A model generated the notes under the pieces. The model searched no databases, was not told the origin of the DNA, and saw only the letters and a program-made list of their open reading frames with translations. The position numbers were made by a program, and so were the translations under genes. Positions 9,982 to 18,562 of a DNA stretch of 64,000 bases are shown here, one piece after another (position 1 is the stretch's first letter; each line of letters begins with the position of its first letter). The stretch comes from Bryobacterales bacterium (GTDB lineage: Bacteria > Acidobacteriota > Terriglobia > Bryobacterales > Bryobacteraceae): NCBI GenBank assembly GCA_020846745.1, contig JADLDI010000059.1:1-64000 (forward strand), in the 5' to 3' direction.

Positions 9982-11802
9982 TTGTGCGGGATAGCTGGTA
10001 GTGTGAGCCTAATCGGCTCCGAAGGCCAGGTAAGTCCACGGGAGGTCGATCTGATGACCGCGGCCATGGAAAGACGTGGTCCAGACGGGCAGGGGTTATG
10101 GCAATCGACAACTGGCAATGCAATCCTTGGTCACAGAAGGCTAGCGATTATCGACCTGACCGAGAGTGGACGCCAGCCAATGAGCAGCGCCTCGGGGCGG
10201 TTCATAATCACCTTCAACGGAGAGATATATAACTACCAGACACTGCGCGCGAGGCTGGAGCAGGAGGGTGTCGTCTTTAGAAGTACTTCCGATACCGAAG
10301 TTCTGCTGGCTCTGTATGAACGCTACGGTACGGCGATGTTCGAGCAGCTGCGCGGAATGTATGCGTTCGCTATCTATGACACACATAGTAATTCTCTGTT
10401 ACTGGTCCGCGATCCATACGGAATAAAGCCTCTTTATGTGTCATCGGTCAACGGAATTGTGCGGTTTTGCAGCCAGGTGCGGCCGCTTCGGAGGGTCCTC
10501 GGAAAGCTAACCGTGAGTGTGGCGGGTGTAGTTGGGTTTCTGCTCTATGGTAGTGTGCCTGAGCCCTACACCATGTTTGAGGAGATACGAAGCGTTCCTG
10601 CCGGCCACTACATGGTTCTGCGCGAAGGTCAGTTGAGTGCTCCGGTTCTGTACTGTAGTGTCAGTAAGGTACTGGCTTCAGTTCACGAGGGTGCCGGACG
10701 CGTGGTCAATCAGCCATGCGATCGTTACACAGAGGTATTTCGTGAAACGATCGAATGTCATATGGTGGCGGATGTCGACACGCATGTGTTCCTCTCAGCT
10801 GGTAAGGATTCGACGGCGATCGCCGCCCTCGCTAGCAAGATGAGGAGGGATGTGAAGTCGCTAACGGTTGGGTTCCCCGAATTTGTGGGAACGCCTATGG
10901 ACGAGCGGCCGGTTTCGAGTGAGGTAGCAAAGCGACTTTGTCTAGACCACCGAGAGGTAACCTTATCTCTCCATGATAGAAAGACGTTGGTCGGGGAGTT
11001 TCTGCGGGCTATGGATCAGCCAACTATAGATGGACTGAATACTTTTTATGTCTCGCATGCGCTTCACCAAAGTGGTGGAAAGGTTGCACTTTCCGGACTG
11101 GGCGGCGACGAACTACTTATGGGCTACAGTACATTTCGTAGTATCCCGGCCTTGGTTCGGTTCTGCGGTAGCCACCTCGTGCGTCGATGGCTGGGCGGGG
11201 ATCGTGTCCGAAGGCTTTTGACCAAGCAGCTATCATCGAAGGCAGCCAGTGTTTTTGCTTTGGGTGGCACCATGAGTGGTGCCTACTTACTAAAACGTGG
11301 TGTTTTCATGCCGTGGGAACTTTCTCATGTGATGCGCGCGGACGCGGCCGCGCTGGGCCTGGAGCGGTTGGGCTGGTTCGAGTCTTTGGAGCGTCTGACC
11401 TCGGGTATCGGTGATAAGAGACTGCAGGTTGCCGCGTTGGAGTCTCAGATGTATATGCGTAATCAACTCCTCCGCGATGCGGATTGGGCGGGTATGCACT
11501 GGTCGGTTGAGGTACGGACTCCGCTTGTGGACTTTCAACTCCTGAAAAAGATAACGGAGGGACGAACGAAAGGGCTGGGCTGGCCTGGAAAGAATGCACT
11601 TCTCGGAGGCGCTTTCAACACACTACCGCGATCGGTGCATGTTCGGCGGAAGACGGGTTTCTCGATTCCTGAGTTTGACCCGTGCGGTTCAGCGGAAGGA
11701 AGACGAACCGGATATCGAGAGTGGAGTCTTAGGGTGCTTCGTCATTACCTCCAGTCAGAGGGTGTGCCGAATTGTGAGGCTCTGCGGGCGTGCGCCTCCT
11801 AA
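9982..11802 (+). CDS. asnB: Asparagine synthetase-like glutamine amidotransferase (AsnB type)
   Basis: About 606 residues. The class II glutaminase domain starts with the required cysteine (CGIAGS) and has RRGPDGQGLW and GHRRLAIIDL; the C-terminal domain is an ATP-pyrophosphatase. The start is a TTG at 9982, chosen because it puts the catalytic cysteine at residue 2 and because GGAGG lies eight bases upstream. An ATG-initiated frame from 9922 would bury the cysteine. The PP-loop reads SAGKDST, a change from the usual SGGxDS. Members in polysaccharide clusters (WbpS-like) are thought to amidate uronic acids rather than make asparagine, and that role is inferred here. Confidence 0.88.
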   Translation: MCGIAGSVSLIGSEGQVSPREVDLMTAAMERRGPDGQGLWQSTTGNAILGHRRLAIIDLTESGRQPMSSASGRFIITFNGEIYNYQTLRARLEQEGVVFRSTSDTEVLLALYERYGTAMFEQLRGMYAFAIYDTHSNSLLLVRDPYGIKPLYVSSVNGIVRFCSQVRPLRRVLGKLTVSVAGVVGFLLYGSVPEPYTMFEEIRSVPAGHYMVLREGQLSAPVLYCSVSKVLASVHEGAGRVVNQPCDRYTEVFRETIECHMVADVDTHVFLSAGKDSTAIAALASKMRRDVKSLTVGFPEFVGTPMDERPVSSEVAKRLCLDHREVTLSLHDRKTLVGEFLRAMDQPTIDGLNTFYVSHALHQSGGKVALSGLGGDELLMGYSTFRSIPALVRFCGSHLVRRWLGGDRVRRLLTKQLSSKAASVFALGGTMSGAYLLKRGVFMPWELSHVMRADAAALGLERLGWFESLERLTSGIGDKRLQVAALESQMYMRNQLLRDADWAGMHWSVEVRTPLVDFQLLKKITEGRTKGLGWPGKNALLGGAFNTLPRSVHVRRKTGFSIPEFDPCGSAEGRRTGYREWSLRVLRHYLQSEGVPNCEALRACAS

Positions 11803-12926
11803 TCCACGCCCTCGGTCTAGAGATGGGTGGGGGAGTACGCCATTTATCTGGGTTGCAGCAGGCGGTTGCGAGTCGGTCTGACCTTTCGGTGTCCTGGTTG
11901 CTTCGCGAGGAGCTTGCGACCCATCTAAGAGTCTTTGATCACTCCCTAATCCGCGTACCGCGATGGGTTCAACGCACTCTTTGGGGACGAATGCTTTTTG
12001 ACATCGTGCTTTGGCGTCTTTATGTCAAAGTCGGGGATTTCGACTGTCTGGTTATCCTTGCCAACCACGGTATCCTGACCTACCGCCATCCGTCTGTTGT
12101 TCTTCAGCGTAACGCATTGCTATTTCACCCACTTCGCAATGCTCTCTATAAAGGATGGAAACGACGATGGAAGTTTGACGTACAAAGATCGCTGGCTCTG
12201 CTAGCATGTCGTAGCGCCCGCCTCGTTGTGTGTCCTTCGCGAGTCATGTTGGACTACGTTTCAAGATGCATTTCTCTCGACGGACGAGGGCGGGTCGTGC
12301 CGCATGCGTTTGAGCGGAGGGAATACTTATCCCCCCTAAACTCTGACATCGCCGCTCGCTTTGACCACAGTTCGATCAAGGTACTATTCGTTGGCCTGGG
12401 CGCGCCACATAAAAACCTCGGAGTGGTACTCCGAGGGATCAAACTTATCCCTAGGGAAAAATGCATAAAACTATACTTAACCATCGGTGAAGAAGACCTC
12501 ACCCTTCGCCAATCTCTGCTCGAACAAGCTCGGCGGCTCACGATCGAGGATCGAGTCGTTCTACTTGGAAATGTCGGGCAAAGCGAGATCGGCGAACTGT
12601 TTCGTACCGTTGACGTTGTTGTGAACCCTTCGATAGTCGAATCTTTCGGTTTTGTTGCTCTTGAGGCGATGGCGTTCGGGGCTGCACTCCTGGCGTCCGA
12701 CATTGAACCCAATCGTGAGATCTGCGGCGATGCAGCTCTCTATTTCGATCCTGCAGATCCTGCCGATTTGGCTTCTCGCCTTCTTCAGCTAGCTGATCCT
12801 TACGTCAACGCTGAGTTCCGAAGTCGCGCCCTTCAACGGTATGAGCAGGTCGGCACGGATTGGGCAGTCTACCTTGATCAACTCATGCGTGTGTGTACGG
12901 AGGCAGTCAACTATGGGAGAGATTAG
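11790..12926 (+). CDS. Family 4 glycosyltransferase
   Basis: A 378-residue protein starting with GTG at 11790, thirteen bases inside the amidotransferase gene. The N-terminus has a GGVRHL segment typical of GT4 acceptors. The C-terminal domain shows IKVLFVGLGAPHKNLGVVLR, DRVVLLGNV, VVVNPSIVESFGFVALEAMA and GAALLASDIEPNREICGDAA, the family 1/4 donor site. It is predicted to work at the inner membrane with the neighbouring transferases. Its stop overlaps the start of the GT2 gene at 12913. Confidence 0.88.
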   Translation: MRLLIHALGLEMGGGVRHLSGLQQAVASRSDLSVSWLLREELATHLRVFDHSLIRVPRWVQRTLWGRMLFDIVLWRLYVKVGDFDCLVILANHGILTYRHPSVVLQRNALLFHPLRNALYKGWKRRWKFDVQRSLALLACRSARLVVCPSRVMLDYVSRCISLDGRGRVVPHAFERREYLSPLNSDIAARFDHSSIKVLFVGLGAPHKNLGVVLRGIKLIPREKCIKLYLTIGEEDLTLRQSLLEQARRLTIEDRVVLLGNVGQSEIGELFRTVDVVVNPSIVESFGFVALEAMAFGAALLASDIEPNREICGDAALYFDPADPADLASRLLQLADPYVNAEFRSRALQRYEQVGTDWAVYLDQLMRVCTEAVNYGRD

Positions 12927-13782
12927 CTCCGCGGCTGACGTCGCCGTTGTTATCCTGACGTACAACGAGGAAGTGAATCTTCCGCAGGCGCTTAGTTCGA
13001 TACAAGGGTGGGCGAAAGAAGTATTCGTCGTCGACTCTTTTAGCGCGGATGGCACAGAGGCGGTGGCAAAGACGGCCGGAGGATGTGTCTTTAAGCACGA
13101 GTTTGAAGACTATTCGAAGCAGCGGAATTGGGCCTTGCAGGAATTACCGTTTACGGCGGAATGGATTCTGTTCCTGGACGCGGATGAGTGGCTCCCGCCT
13201 GAGCTTAAAGACGAGATTTCTTCAATGGTGGCCTCAAATCCTGTTGAAAATGGATTCTACCTTAAGTGGCAAATGATATGGATGGGGAAGTGGATTCGGC
13301 GCGGGTACTATCCGACCTGGATTTTGCGTCTGTTTCGGAGAGGCACTGGATCTTGTGAAGCGAGGGGAGTCAACGAACACCTGATTGTATCAGGACAGTT
13401 GGGGTATTTGTCGAGTGATTTCGTTCATGAAGACAGGAAGCCACTTGTGTCGTGGATTCGGAAACATCTTGCGTACGCAGAAAGGGAGGCGGCGGAGCTT
13501 GTAAAGGGAAGAAGTGAGTGTGAAATTCAAGCGGACCTATTCGGAAGTCAGGCGGAACGTAAGCGGTGGCTAAGATATCGTGTGTACAATCGGCTTCCAC
13601 CACTCGTTCGCCCGCTCCTTTACTTTGTCTACCGATATTTTTTTAGGGCAGGCTTTCTCGATGGGCGTGAGGCGCTGATTTTCCATTTTTTGCAGGGGCT
13701 GTGGTTCCCGCTACTTGTGGATGCTCGATACATAGAGATGCAACGTGCATCATCTGAAGCGAGGAGTGGTCGTAAGAGTTGA
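12913..13782 (+). CDS. Family 2 glycosyltransferase (GT-A fold)
   Basis: About 289 residues. The GT2 opening VAVVILTYNEEVNLPQALSS is followed by VFVVDSFSADGT and the metal-binding LFLDADEWLPPEL (a DAD version of the DxD motif). Such enzymes invert the anomeric configuration and often extend O-antigen or lipid A glycans (WaaE/KdtX-like). The ATG at 12913 is preferred over 12841 because GGAGG lies nine bases upstream and because the protein then starts close to the first beta strand. It overlaps the previous gene by 14 bases. Confidence 0.88.
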   Translation: MGEISSAADVAVVILTYNEEVNLPQALSSIQGWAKEVFVVDSFSADGTEAVAKTAGGCVFKHEFEDYSKQRNWALQELPFTAEWILFLDADEWLPPELKDEISSMVASNPVENGFYLKWQMIWMGKWIRRGYYPTWILRLFRRGTGSCEARGVNEHLIVSGQLGYLSSDFVHEDRKPLVSWIRKHLAYAEREAAELVKGRSECEIQADLFGSQAERKRWLRYRVYNRLPPLVRPLLYFVYRYFFRAGFLDGREALIFHFLQGLWFPLLVDARYIEMQRASSEARSGRKS

Positions 13783-13803
13783 TTGCTTGAGCGAGAAGAA
13801 GTG

Positions 13804-14514
13804 ATGTCAACTGAAGTTGTCCGGCATTTTGATCGAATCGCGGATCGCTGGCAGGCAAAATACTTCCCATCCGGCTCGATGGGACATCGCCTCGCGAGAT
13901 TCACAGGCTCAGTTGGGGAAGTGCTTCCAAGAGGTGCTCAACTTCTTGATTACGGGTGCGGTACCGGGGATATTTCATTCGCGTTGGGGGACTTTGGATA
14001 TCGAGTGCTCGGCGTCGATAGAGCCTCCAAAATGATCGAGGCTGCTCAGATTAGGAGTCAGCGGCAAGATGTAAGGTTCGAGCGCGTTCGTTGTTCCGAT
14101 GACGAAGTCGCCTCGCAGTTCGGCCGGAATCGGTTTGACGGTGTCGTGTTATCGAGCGTGCTCGAGTATGTACAAGTCCCTGCCGTTCTGCTCCGGCAAC
14201 TAAATGAGGTGTGCCGCGACGGGGCTTGGCTGTTCGCCACCGCGCCGAACACGAGGCACCCTTGCCGCTGGGCTGAGGCATTGGTTGCACGGGTGGACCG
14301 TCGCATTCATCCGGATGGCAGCAGGCTCAGCCCGTATCGGGAGTATCTGCGGGTGTCGACCACGCGGTATGGCTTAATGAAGTGGTGTTCGGTGCTCAGA
14401 GAGAGCGGCTGGCACGTGGAGCAGATCGTTGGCCGGTACGCTGCGCTGTCGATGCTGATTGCGAAGCGTCTCGGTGGGGTACCCGGCAGCTGCTACGGGC
14501 AGTTCTCGAAGTAG
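13804..14514 (+). CDS. Class I SAM-dependent methyltransferase
   Basis: About 236 residues. It starts with a VVRHFDRIADRW segment common in UbiE/Methyltransf_11-like enzymes, then LLDYGCGTGDISFAL (motif I), YRVLGVDRASKMI and FDGVVLSSVLEYV. It looks like a paralogue of the methyltransferase at 5164. GTG at 13801 and TTG at 13783 are alternative starts. The gene ends four bases before the next one, so it belongs to the same transcript. It is probably a sugar or lipid-intermediate methyltransferase; the substrate is unknown. Confidence 0.82.
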   Translation: MSTEVVRHFDRIADRWQAKYFPSGSMGHRLARFTGSVGEVLPRGAQLLDYGCGTGDISFALGDFGYRVLGVDRASKMIEAAQIRSQRQDVRFERVRCSDDEVASQFGRNRFDGVVLSSVLEYVQVPAVLLRQLNEVCRDGAWLFATAPNTRHPCRWAEALVARVDRRIHPDGSRLSPYREYLRVSTTRYGLMKWCSVLRESGWHVEQIVGRYAALSMLIAKRLGGVPGSCYGQFSK

Positions 14515-14518
14515 TCGG

Positions 14519-16582
14519 ATGCTTCAAATCACGCAGAGCCTACGCGATGGAAGTACCGAGTTAGCGGCGGGACCTTCGGTGCAACTAATGCGTTCGGCCG
14601 TACAGATACGGTCAGACCGTACCCTGCTTTCCGCCGGTACCGAGCGGATGCTGGCGGAGTTTGGGCGGGCGAGTTGGGTGGGGCGGGCGCGGCAGCAGCC
14701 CGACAAGGTACGGATGGTATTGGACAAGGTGCGAACCGATGGTTTGCTGGCGACCATCGACAGCGTCCAGGCGAAGCTGGCACAGCCGATCGCGCTGGGC
14801 TACTGCAATGTGGGAGTGGTGTTAGACTGTGGCCCTGAAGTATGGGGTTTCGGGCGGGGTGACCGGGTGGCTTCCAACGGCCCTCATGCGGAAGTGGTCT
14901 CAGTGCCTCAGAATCTTTGTGCCAGAATTCCCTGTAACGTCAGCGATGATCAGGCATCCTTCACCGTTCTTGGCGCGATCGCTCTTCAAGGGGTTCGCCT
15001 CGCCCAGCCGACCCTCGGCGAAACGTTCACCGTGATGGGACTCGGACTCATCGGTATCCTCACTGCCCAGATCTTGCGTGCTCACGGTTGTCGCGTCTTT
15101 GGTGTAGATCCCGATCAGTCAAAAGTGGAGTTTGCCCGGCAGTTTGGTGTGCTACCTTACCCCGAAGGTCAAATTGTTGATGGCGTCTTGATCACCGCTT
15201 CCACGCGCTCCTCCGAACCCGTTTCCAAGGCTGCTCTCATGTGCCGCAAGCGCGGCCGTATCGTTCTCGTAGGTGTTACCGGGCTCCAACTCTCTCGCGA
15301 CGACTTCTATAAAAAGGAGCTTTCTTTTCAGGTTTCCTGTTCTTATGGTCCCGGCCGGTACGACCCTTCTTACGAAGACCAGGGGCACGACTATCCTCTC
15401 CCCTACGTCCGCTGGACCGCGCAACGCAACTTCGAGGCCGTTCTTCAGCTGTTGTCTGAAGGCAAGCTTGTTGTCGATCCGCTTATCTCTCACCGCTTCC
15501 CGTTCGAACGGGCTACTGAAGCTTACGAACTGCTCCTTTCGGGCAAACCCCACATGGGGATCCTCCTGGAATACCCCACCAAACCAACAACCGAGTTGCT
15601 CGCTCACACCATCAATCTCTATCCGCCCACACCAGCCCGGCAGACTGTTCCCTCGTGTCCCAACGTCGGCGTGATTGGTGCTGGCGGCTATGCCTGCAAG
15701 GTCCTTCTCCCTGCCTTCCTTAAGGCCTCTGCCAATCTCATCTCCATCGCATCCCGCTCCGGACTCAGTGCGGCCACTGCCGGTCGGCGGTTCCACTTCA
15801 AAAAGGCCACCACCGACATTCATTCGATGTTGTCTGACCCGCGCATCGACACCATTGTCATTGCCACACGTCACGACTCCCACGCTCAACTTGTCTGCGA
15901 TGCACTCACGGCCGGCAAGCACGTCTTTGTTGAAAAGCCGCTCGCTATCTCGGCAGACCAGCTAGAGGCGGTTCGTAACGCCTACACATCCACAACTGTC
16001 CCTCGCCTGCTAATGGTGGGCTTCAACCGCCGCTTTGCACCCCACGTCCAGCGCATCAAGCAGTTACTTGCTTCCTCCCCAGCAGCTAAGTCCTTCATCT
16101 ACACCGTCAATGCCGGCGTCATCCCGCCAGATCATTGGACTCAGGACTCTTCCATCGGCGGCGGCCGAATCCTCGGCGAGGCCTGTCACTTCATTGACCT
16201 TTTACGTTTCCTCGCCGCCTCCCCTATTGCTTCTGTCCAGACCTCACGGCTTGCCGCCGATACGGTAACCATCTCTCTCACCTTTGCCGATGGCTCCATC
16301 GGCTCCATACACTACTTCGCCAACGGCAACAAGAGCTTCCCAAAGGAGCGTCTTGAGGTATTCGCCTCCGGCCGCATCTTGCTGCTCGACAACTTCCGCT
16401 CTTTGCGTGGCCACGGCTGGCCGGGCTTCAAAAAGATGAACCTCTGGCGCCAGGACAAAGGCGCCGACGCGATGGCCGCAGCCTTCATGGCCGCCGTCCG
16501 CGAGGGCAAACCCTCCCCCATACCCTTCGACGAACTACTGGAAGTAACCCAAGCCACCCTACAAGCGGCCACCCGATCCTGA
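14519..16582 (+). CDS. Bi-domain oxidoreductase: zinc-type alcohol dehydrogenase fused to GFO/IDH/MocA oxidoreductase
   Basis: About 687 residues. Residues 1-340 form a medium-chain dehydrogenase-like domain (VMGLGLIGILTAQILRAHG nucleotide site, RIVLVGVTGL). Residues 360-687 form a GFO/IDH/MocA domain (VGVIGAGGYACKVLLPAF, then HVFVEKPLAIS with the conserved EKP, then GGGRILGEACHFIDL). This fusion recurs in bacterial polysaccharide and sialic-acid-like clusters beside heparinase-type lyases, as here. It probably oxidises or epimerises a sugar intermediate with NAD(P). The ATG at 14519 follows the previous stop by four bases; the frame is open to 14459 inside that gene. Confidence 0.88.
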   Translation: MLQITQSLRDGSTELAAGPSVQLMRSAVQIRSDRTLLSAGTERMLAEFGRASWVGRARQQPDKVRMVLDKVRTDGLLATIDSVQAKLAQPIALGYCNVGVVLDCGPEVWGFGRGDRVASNGPHAEVVSVPQNLCARIPCNVSDDQASFTVLGAIALQGVRLAQPTLGETFTVMGLGLIGILTAQILRAHGCRVFGVDPDQSKVEFARQFGVLPYPEGQIVDGVLITASTRSSEPVSKAALMCRKRGRIVLVGVTGLQLSRDDFYKKELSFQVSCSYGPGRYDPSYEDQGHDYPLPYVRWTAQRNFEAVLQLLSEGKLVVDPLISHRFPFERATEAYELLLSGKPHMGILLEYPTKPTTELLAHTINLYPPTPARQTVPSCPNVGVIGAGGYACKVLLPAFLKASANLISIASRSGLSAATAGRRFHFKKATTDIHSMLSDPRIDTIVIATRHDSHAQLVCDALTAGKHVFVEKPLAISADQLEAVRNAYTSTTVPRLLMVGFNRRFAPHVQRIKQLLASSPAAKSFIYTVNAGVIPPDHWTQDSSIGGGRILGEACHFIDLLRFLAASPIASVQTSRLAADTVTISLTFADGSIGSIHYFANGNKSFPKERLEVFASGRILLLDNFRSLRGHGWPGFKKMNLWRQDKGADAMAAAFMAAVREGKPSPIPFDELLEVTQATLQAATRS

Positions 16583-16623
16583 TCGCGAGCCATCTTCCAT
16601 CGATAGCTGTTAGCCAAAAGCTC

Positions 16624-16836
16624 TCACGCCACCGACAAGGTCAACCGTCCGCTATCTCTGCTCTTCGGCGCCGGCTTCACCACAATATGCACATCTCGCC
16701 CCAACCGTGTCAGACACTCCAGCAACCGGTGTTCCGAAATGCCTCTGAATCTCCCTTTCAACAGGTCTGATACCTTCGGCTGTGTCAATCCCAGAATCTC
16801 CGCTGCTTGCGCCTGAGTAAATCGGCGCTGCTGCAC
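16624..16836 (-). pseudogene. XRE-family helix-turn-helix antitoxin-like gene, 5' end apparently lost
   Basis: The 70 residues from the GTG at 16836 contain an XRE helix-turn-helix (FTQAQAAEILGLTQPKVSDL) and the tail LGRDVHIVVKPAPKSR, typical of HigA-like antitoxins that usually have about 100 residues. The same frame reads on upstream through KAKLASKIADIVQ, which is also family-like, and then into GC-rich repeat-like sequence with no plausible start codon. The N-terminal third therefore seems replaced by the dispersed repeat at about 16862-17000. No toxin partner is adjacent. It is the only minus-strand gene in the first 26 kb. It could still be expressed from the GTG as a short DNA-binding protein. 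Confidence 0.6.
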
Positions 16837-16861
16837 AATGTCAGCTATTTTCGAAGCGAGC

Positions 16862-17000
16862 TTGGCCTTTTCGTTGAACAGTCGGCTACAGCCGCCGCGC
16901 CAAATCGAGCCGTCGAGCCAGACAGGGCGGCGTCCCCAAACAGAACCCGCGAGGAGTAATCCGGCGCAGCCGGAGTCCGGGCTGACGGCTGAACGCGGAA
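16862..17000. repeat. GC-rich dispersed repeat-like segment
   Basis: A non-coding GC-rich stretch between the truncated antitoxin-like gene and the heparinase gene. It holds a perfect inverted repeat, TCCGGC-gca-GCCGGA, at 16960-16974. The antitoxin reading frame continues into it without a natural start, which suggests that the element inserted into or replaced the gene's 5' end. Only one copy is in the window, so its repeat status is an inference from its character. Confidence 0.4.
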
Positions 17001-17016
17001 AGTTGACAGCTCAGAC

Positions 17017-18519
17017 ATGTTGCTCTACTTCCACACCGTCCGTCACCTCAAACCCGAGCAGGTGCTCTCTCGTTTCACCCGCCGCCGTCCGCGCCTCGTT
17101 CACCGTTCCGCCACACCACTCTCGGAGCTAACTCGCGGATGGCTTCCGTCAATCAACCGGCCCGATCCGGAGATTGCCCCTCGCCGGTTCCGCTTCCTCA
17201 ACGAGTCGCACACAGTTTCGTCCTGGAACGACTCCCATCTGCCCAAACTCTGGCTCTACAATCTCCACTACTTCGATCACCCCACCCTTCCTCTGATCCA
17301 AGCCTGGATCGACCAGAATCCTATCGGACATGGCAACGGTTGGGAGCCCTACCCACTCTCGCTCCGCATTGTTAACTGGATCAAATTTGCCCTTGGCGGA
17401 ACCCCACTGCCGACTGCCGCTCTCGATAGCCTCGCCCAGCAAGGCCGCTACCTCTATCGCTCGCTCGAATATCATCTGCTTGCCAACCACCTGTTCGCGA
17501 ATGCCAAAGCGCTTACATTTGCCGGTTCCTTCTTCACTGGCCCTGAAGCCGCCGCCTGGCGATCCCGCGGTCTACAGGTTCTCGCTCACGAAATTTCCGA
17601 GCAGATCCTGGCTGACGGCGGTCATTTTGAGCGCAGCCCCATGTACCACTGCCTCATCTTGGAAGACCTCCTCGACCTCATCAATCTCGCCAACGCATTC
17701 GACGCCATCCCCGTTGCCGCCGCTGCTTGGCGCGAAGCCGCGTCCCGCATGCTCGGCTGGCTCCAGTCCATCCTCCACCCCGACGGTGACATTCCTTTCT
17801 TTAATGACACTGCCCTTGGAATTGCGCCTCGCCCGGACAGGCTGTTTCAGTATGCCCGCTCTCTCGGTGTTCAGCCCCTTTCTCAGCCGCTCAAAGAGTC
17901 TGGTTACTACCGCCTCGAAAACGAGCGAGCTGTTCTTCTCATCGATGCTGCTCCCATCGGGCCTGACTATCAGCCTGGTCACGCGCACGCCGATGCCCTG
18001 TCATTCGAGTTATCGCTCGACAATCAGAGAGTAATCGTTAATTCCGGTACATCCACATACGACAACAATGCGCTTCGCCATCGCCAGCGCTCTACCTCTG
18101 CGCACAACACCGTCGCCGTCGATCGGCAAAGCCAGTCCGAGGTTTGGGCCGCTTTTCGCGTTGCGCGCCGTGCCCGTCCGTTCAACGTTCAAACCGACCG
18201 CTCTAGCTTCCTTGAAGCTTCCCACAACGGCTACCAGCGCTTGTCCGACCCCGTTATCCACCGCCGCCGCTTCGCGCTCCATTCTAACTCGCTTACCGTT
18301 ACTGACTACATTGAAGCCCGCGGCCCTCATCAGGTTGAAATCTACTTCCATTTCCATCCCGACGCCAACCCGCGCATCGACATCGACCCTACCCTTACCG
18401 CTACCCTCATGCCGAACTGTTGGTATCCGGAGTTCAACAAAAGCGTTCCGAACCAAACCCTACGTGCCTCTTACCACGGTCCGTGCCCGGTTGGCTTTAC
18501 CAATACTATTCATTTTTAG
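17017..18519 (+). CDS. Heparinase II/III-like polysaccharide lyase
   Basis: A 500-residue protein. The N-terminal two thirds form the alpha/alpha toroid (LWLYNLHYFDH, YPLSLRIVNWIKFAL, YRSLEYHLLANHLFANAKAL with the NH(L)F motif). The C-terminal third is the beta-sandwich signature GHAHADALSFEL and NSGTSTYDNN of heparinase II/III. These enzymes cleave uronic-acid polysaccharides by beta-elimination. In biosynthetic clusters they may trim or edit the chain made by the cluster. No signal peptide is obvious, so export is uncertain. The gene lies 43 bases before a GT4 gene. Confidence 0.88.
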   Translation: MLLYFHTVRHLKPEQVLSRFTRRRPRLVHRSATPLSELTRGWLPSINRPDPEIAPRRFRFLNESHTVSSWNDSHLPKLWLYNLHYFDHPTLPLIQAWIDQNPIGHGNGWEPYPLSLRIVNWIKFALGGTPLPTAALDSLAQQGRYLYRSLEYHLLANHLFANAKALTFAGSFFTGPEAAAWRSRGLQVLAHEISEQILADGGHFERSPMYHCLILEDLLDLINLANAFDAIPVAAAAWREAASRMLGWLQSILHPDGDIPFFNDTALGIAPRPDRLFQYARSLGVQPLSQPLKESGYYRLENERAVLLIDAAPIGPDYQPGHAHADALSFELSLDNQRVIVNSGTSTYDNNALRHRQRSTSAHNTVAVDRQSQSEVWAAFRVARRARPFNVQTDRSSFLEASHNGYQRLSDPVIHRRRFALHSNSLTVTDYIEARGPHQVEIYFHFHPDANPRIDIDPTLTATLMPNCWYPEFNKSVPNQTLRASYHGPCPVGFTNTIHF

Positions 18520-18562
18520 CTGATAACTGCCCGTCGTCTCTGCGTGCTTCGCCTCCTATCAG

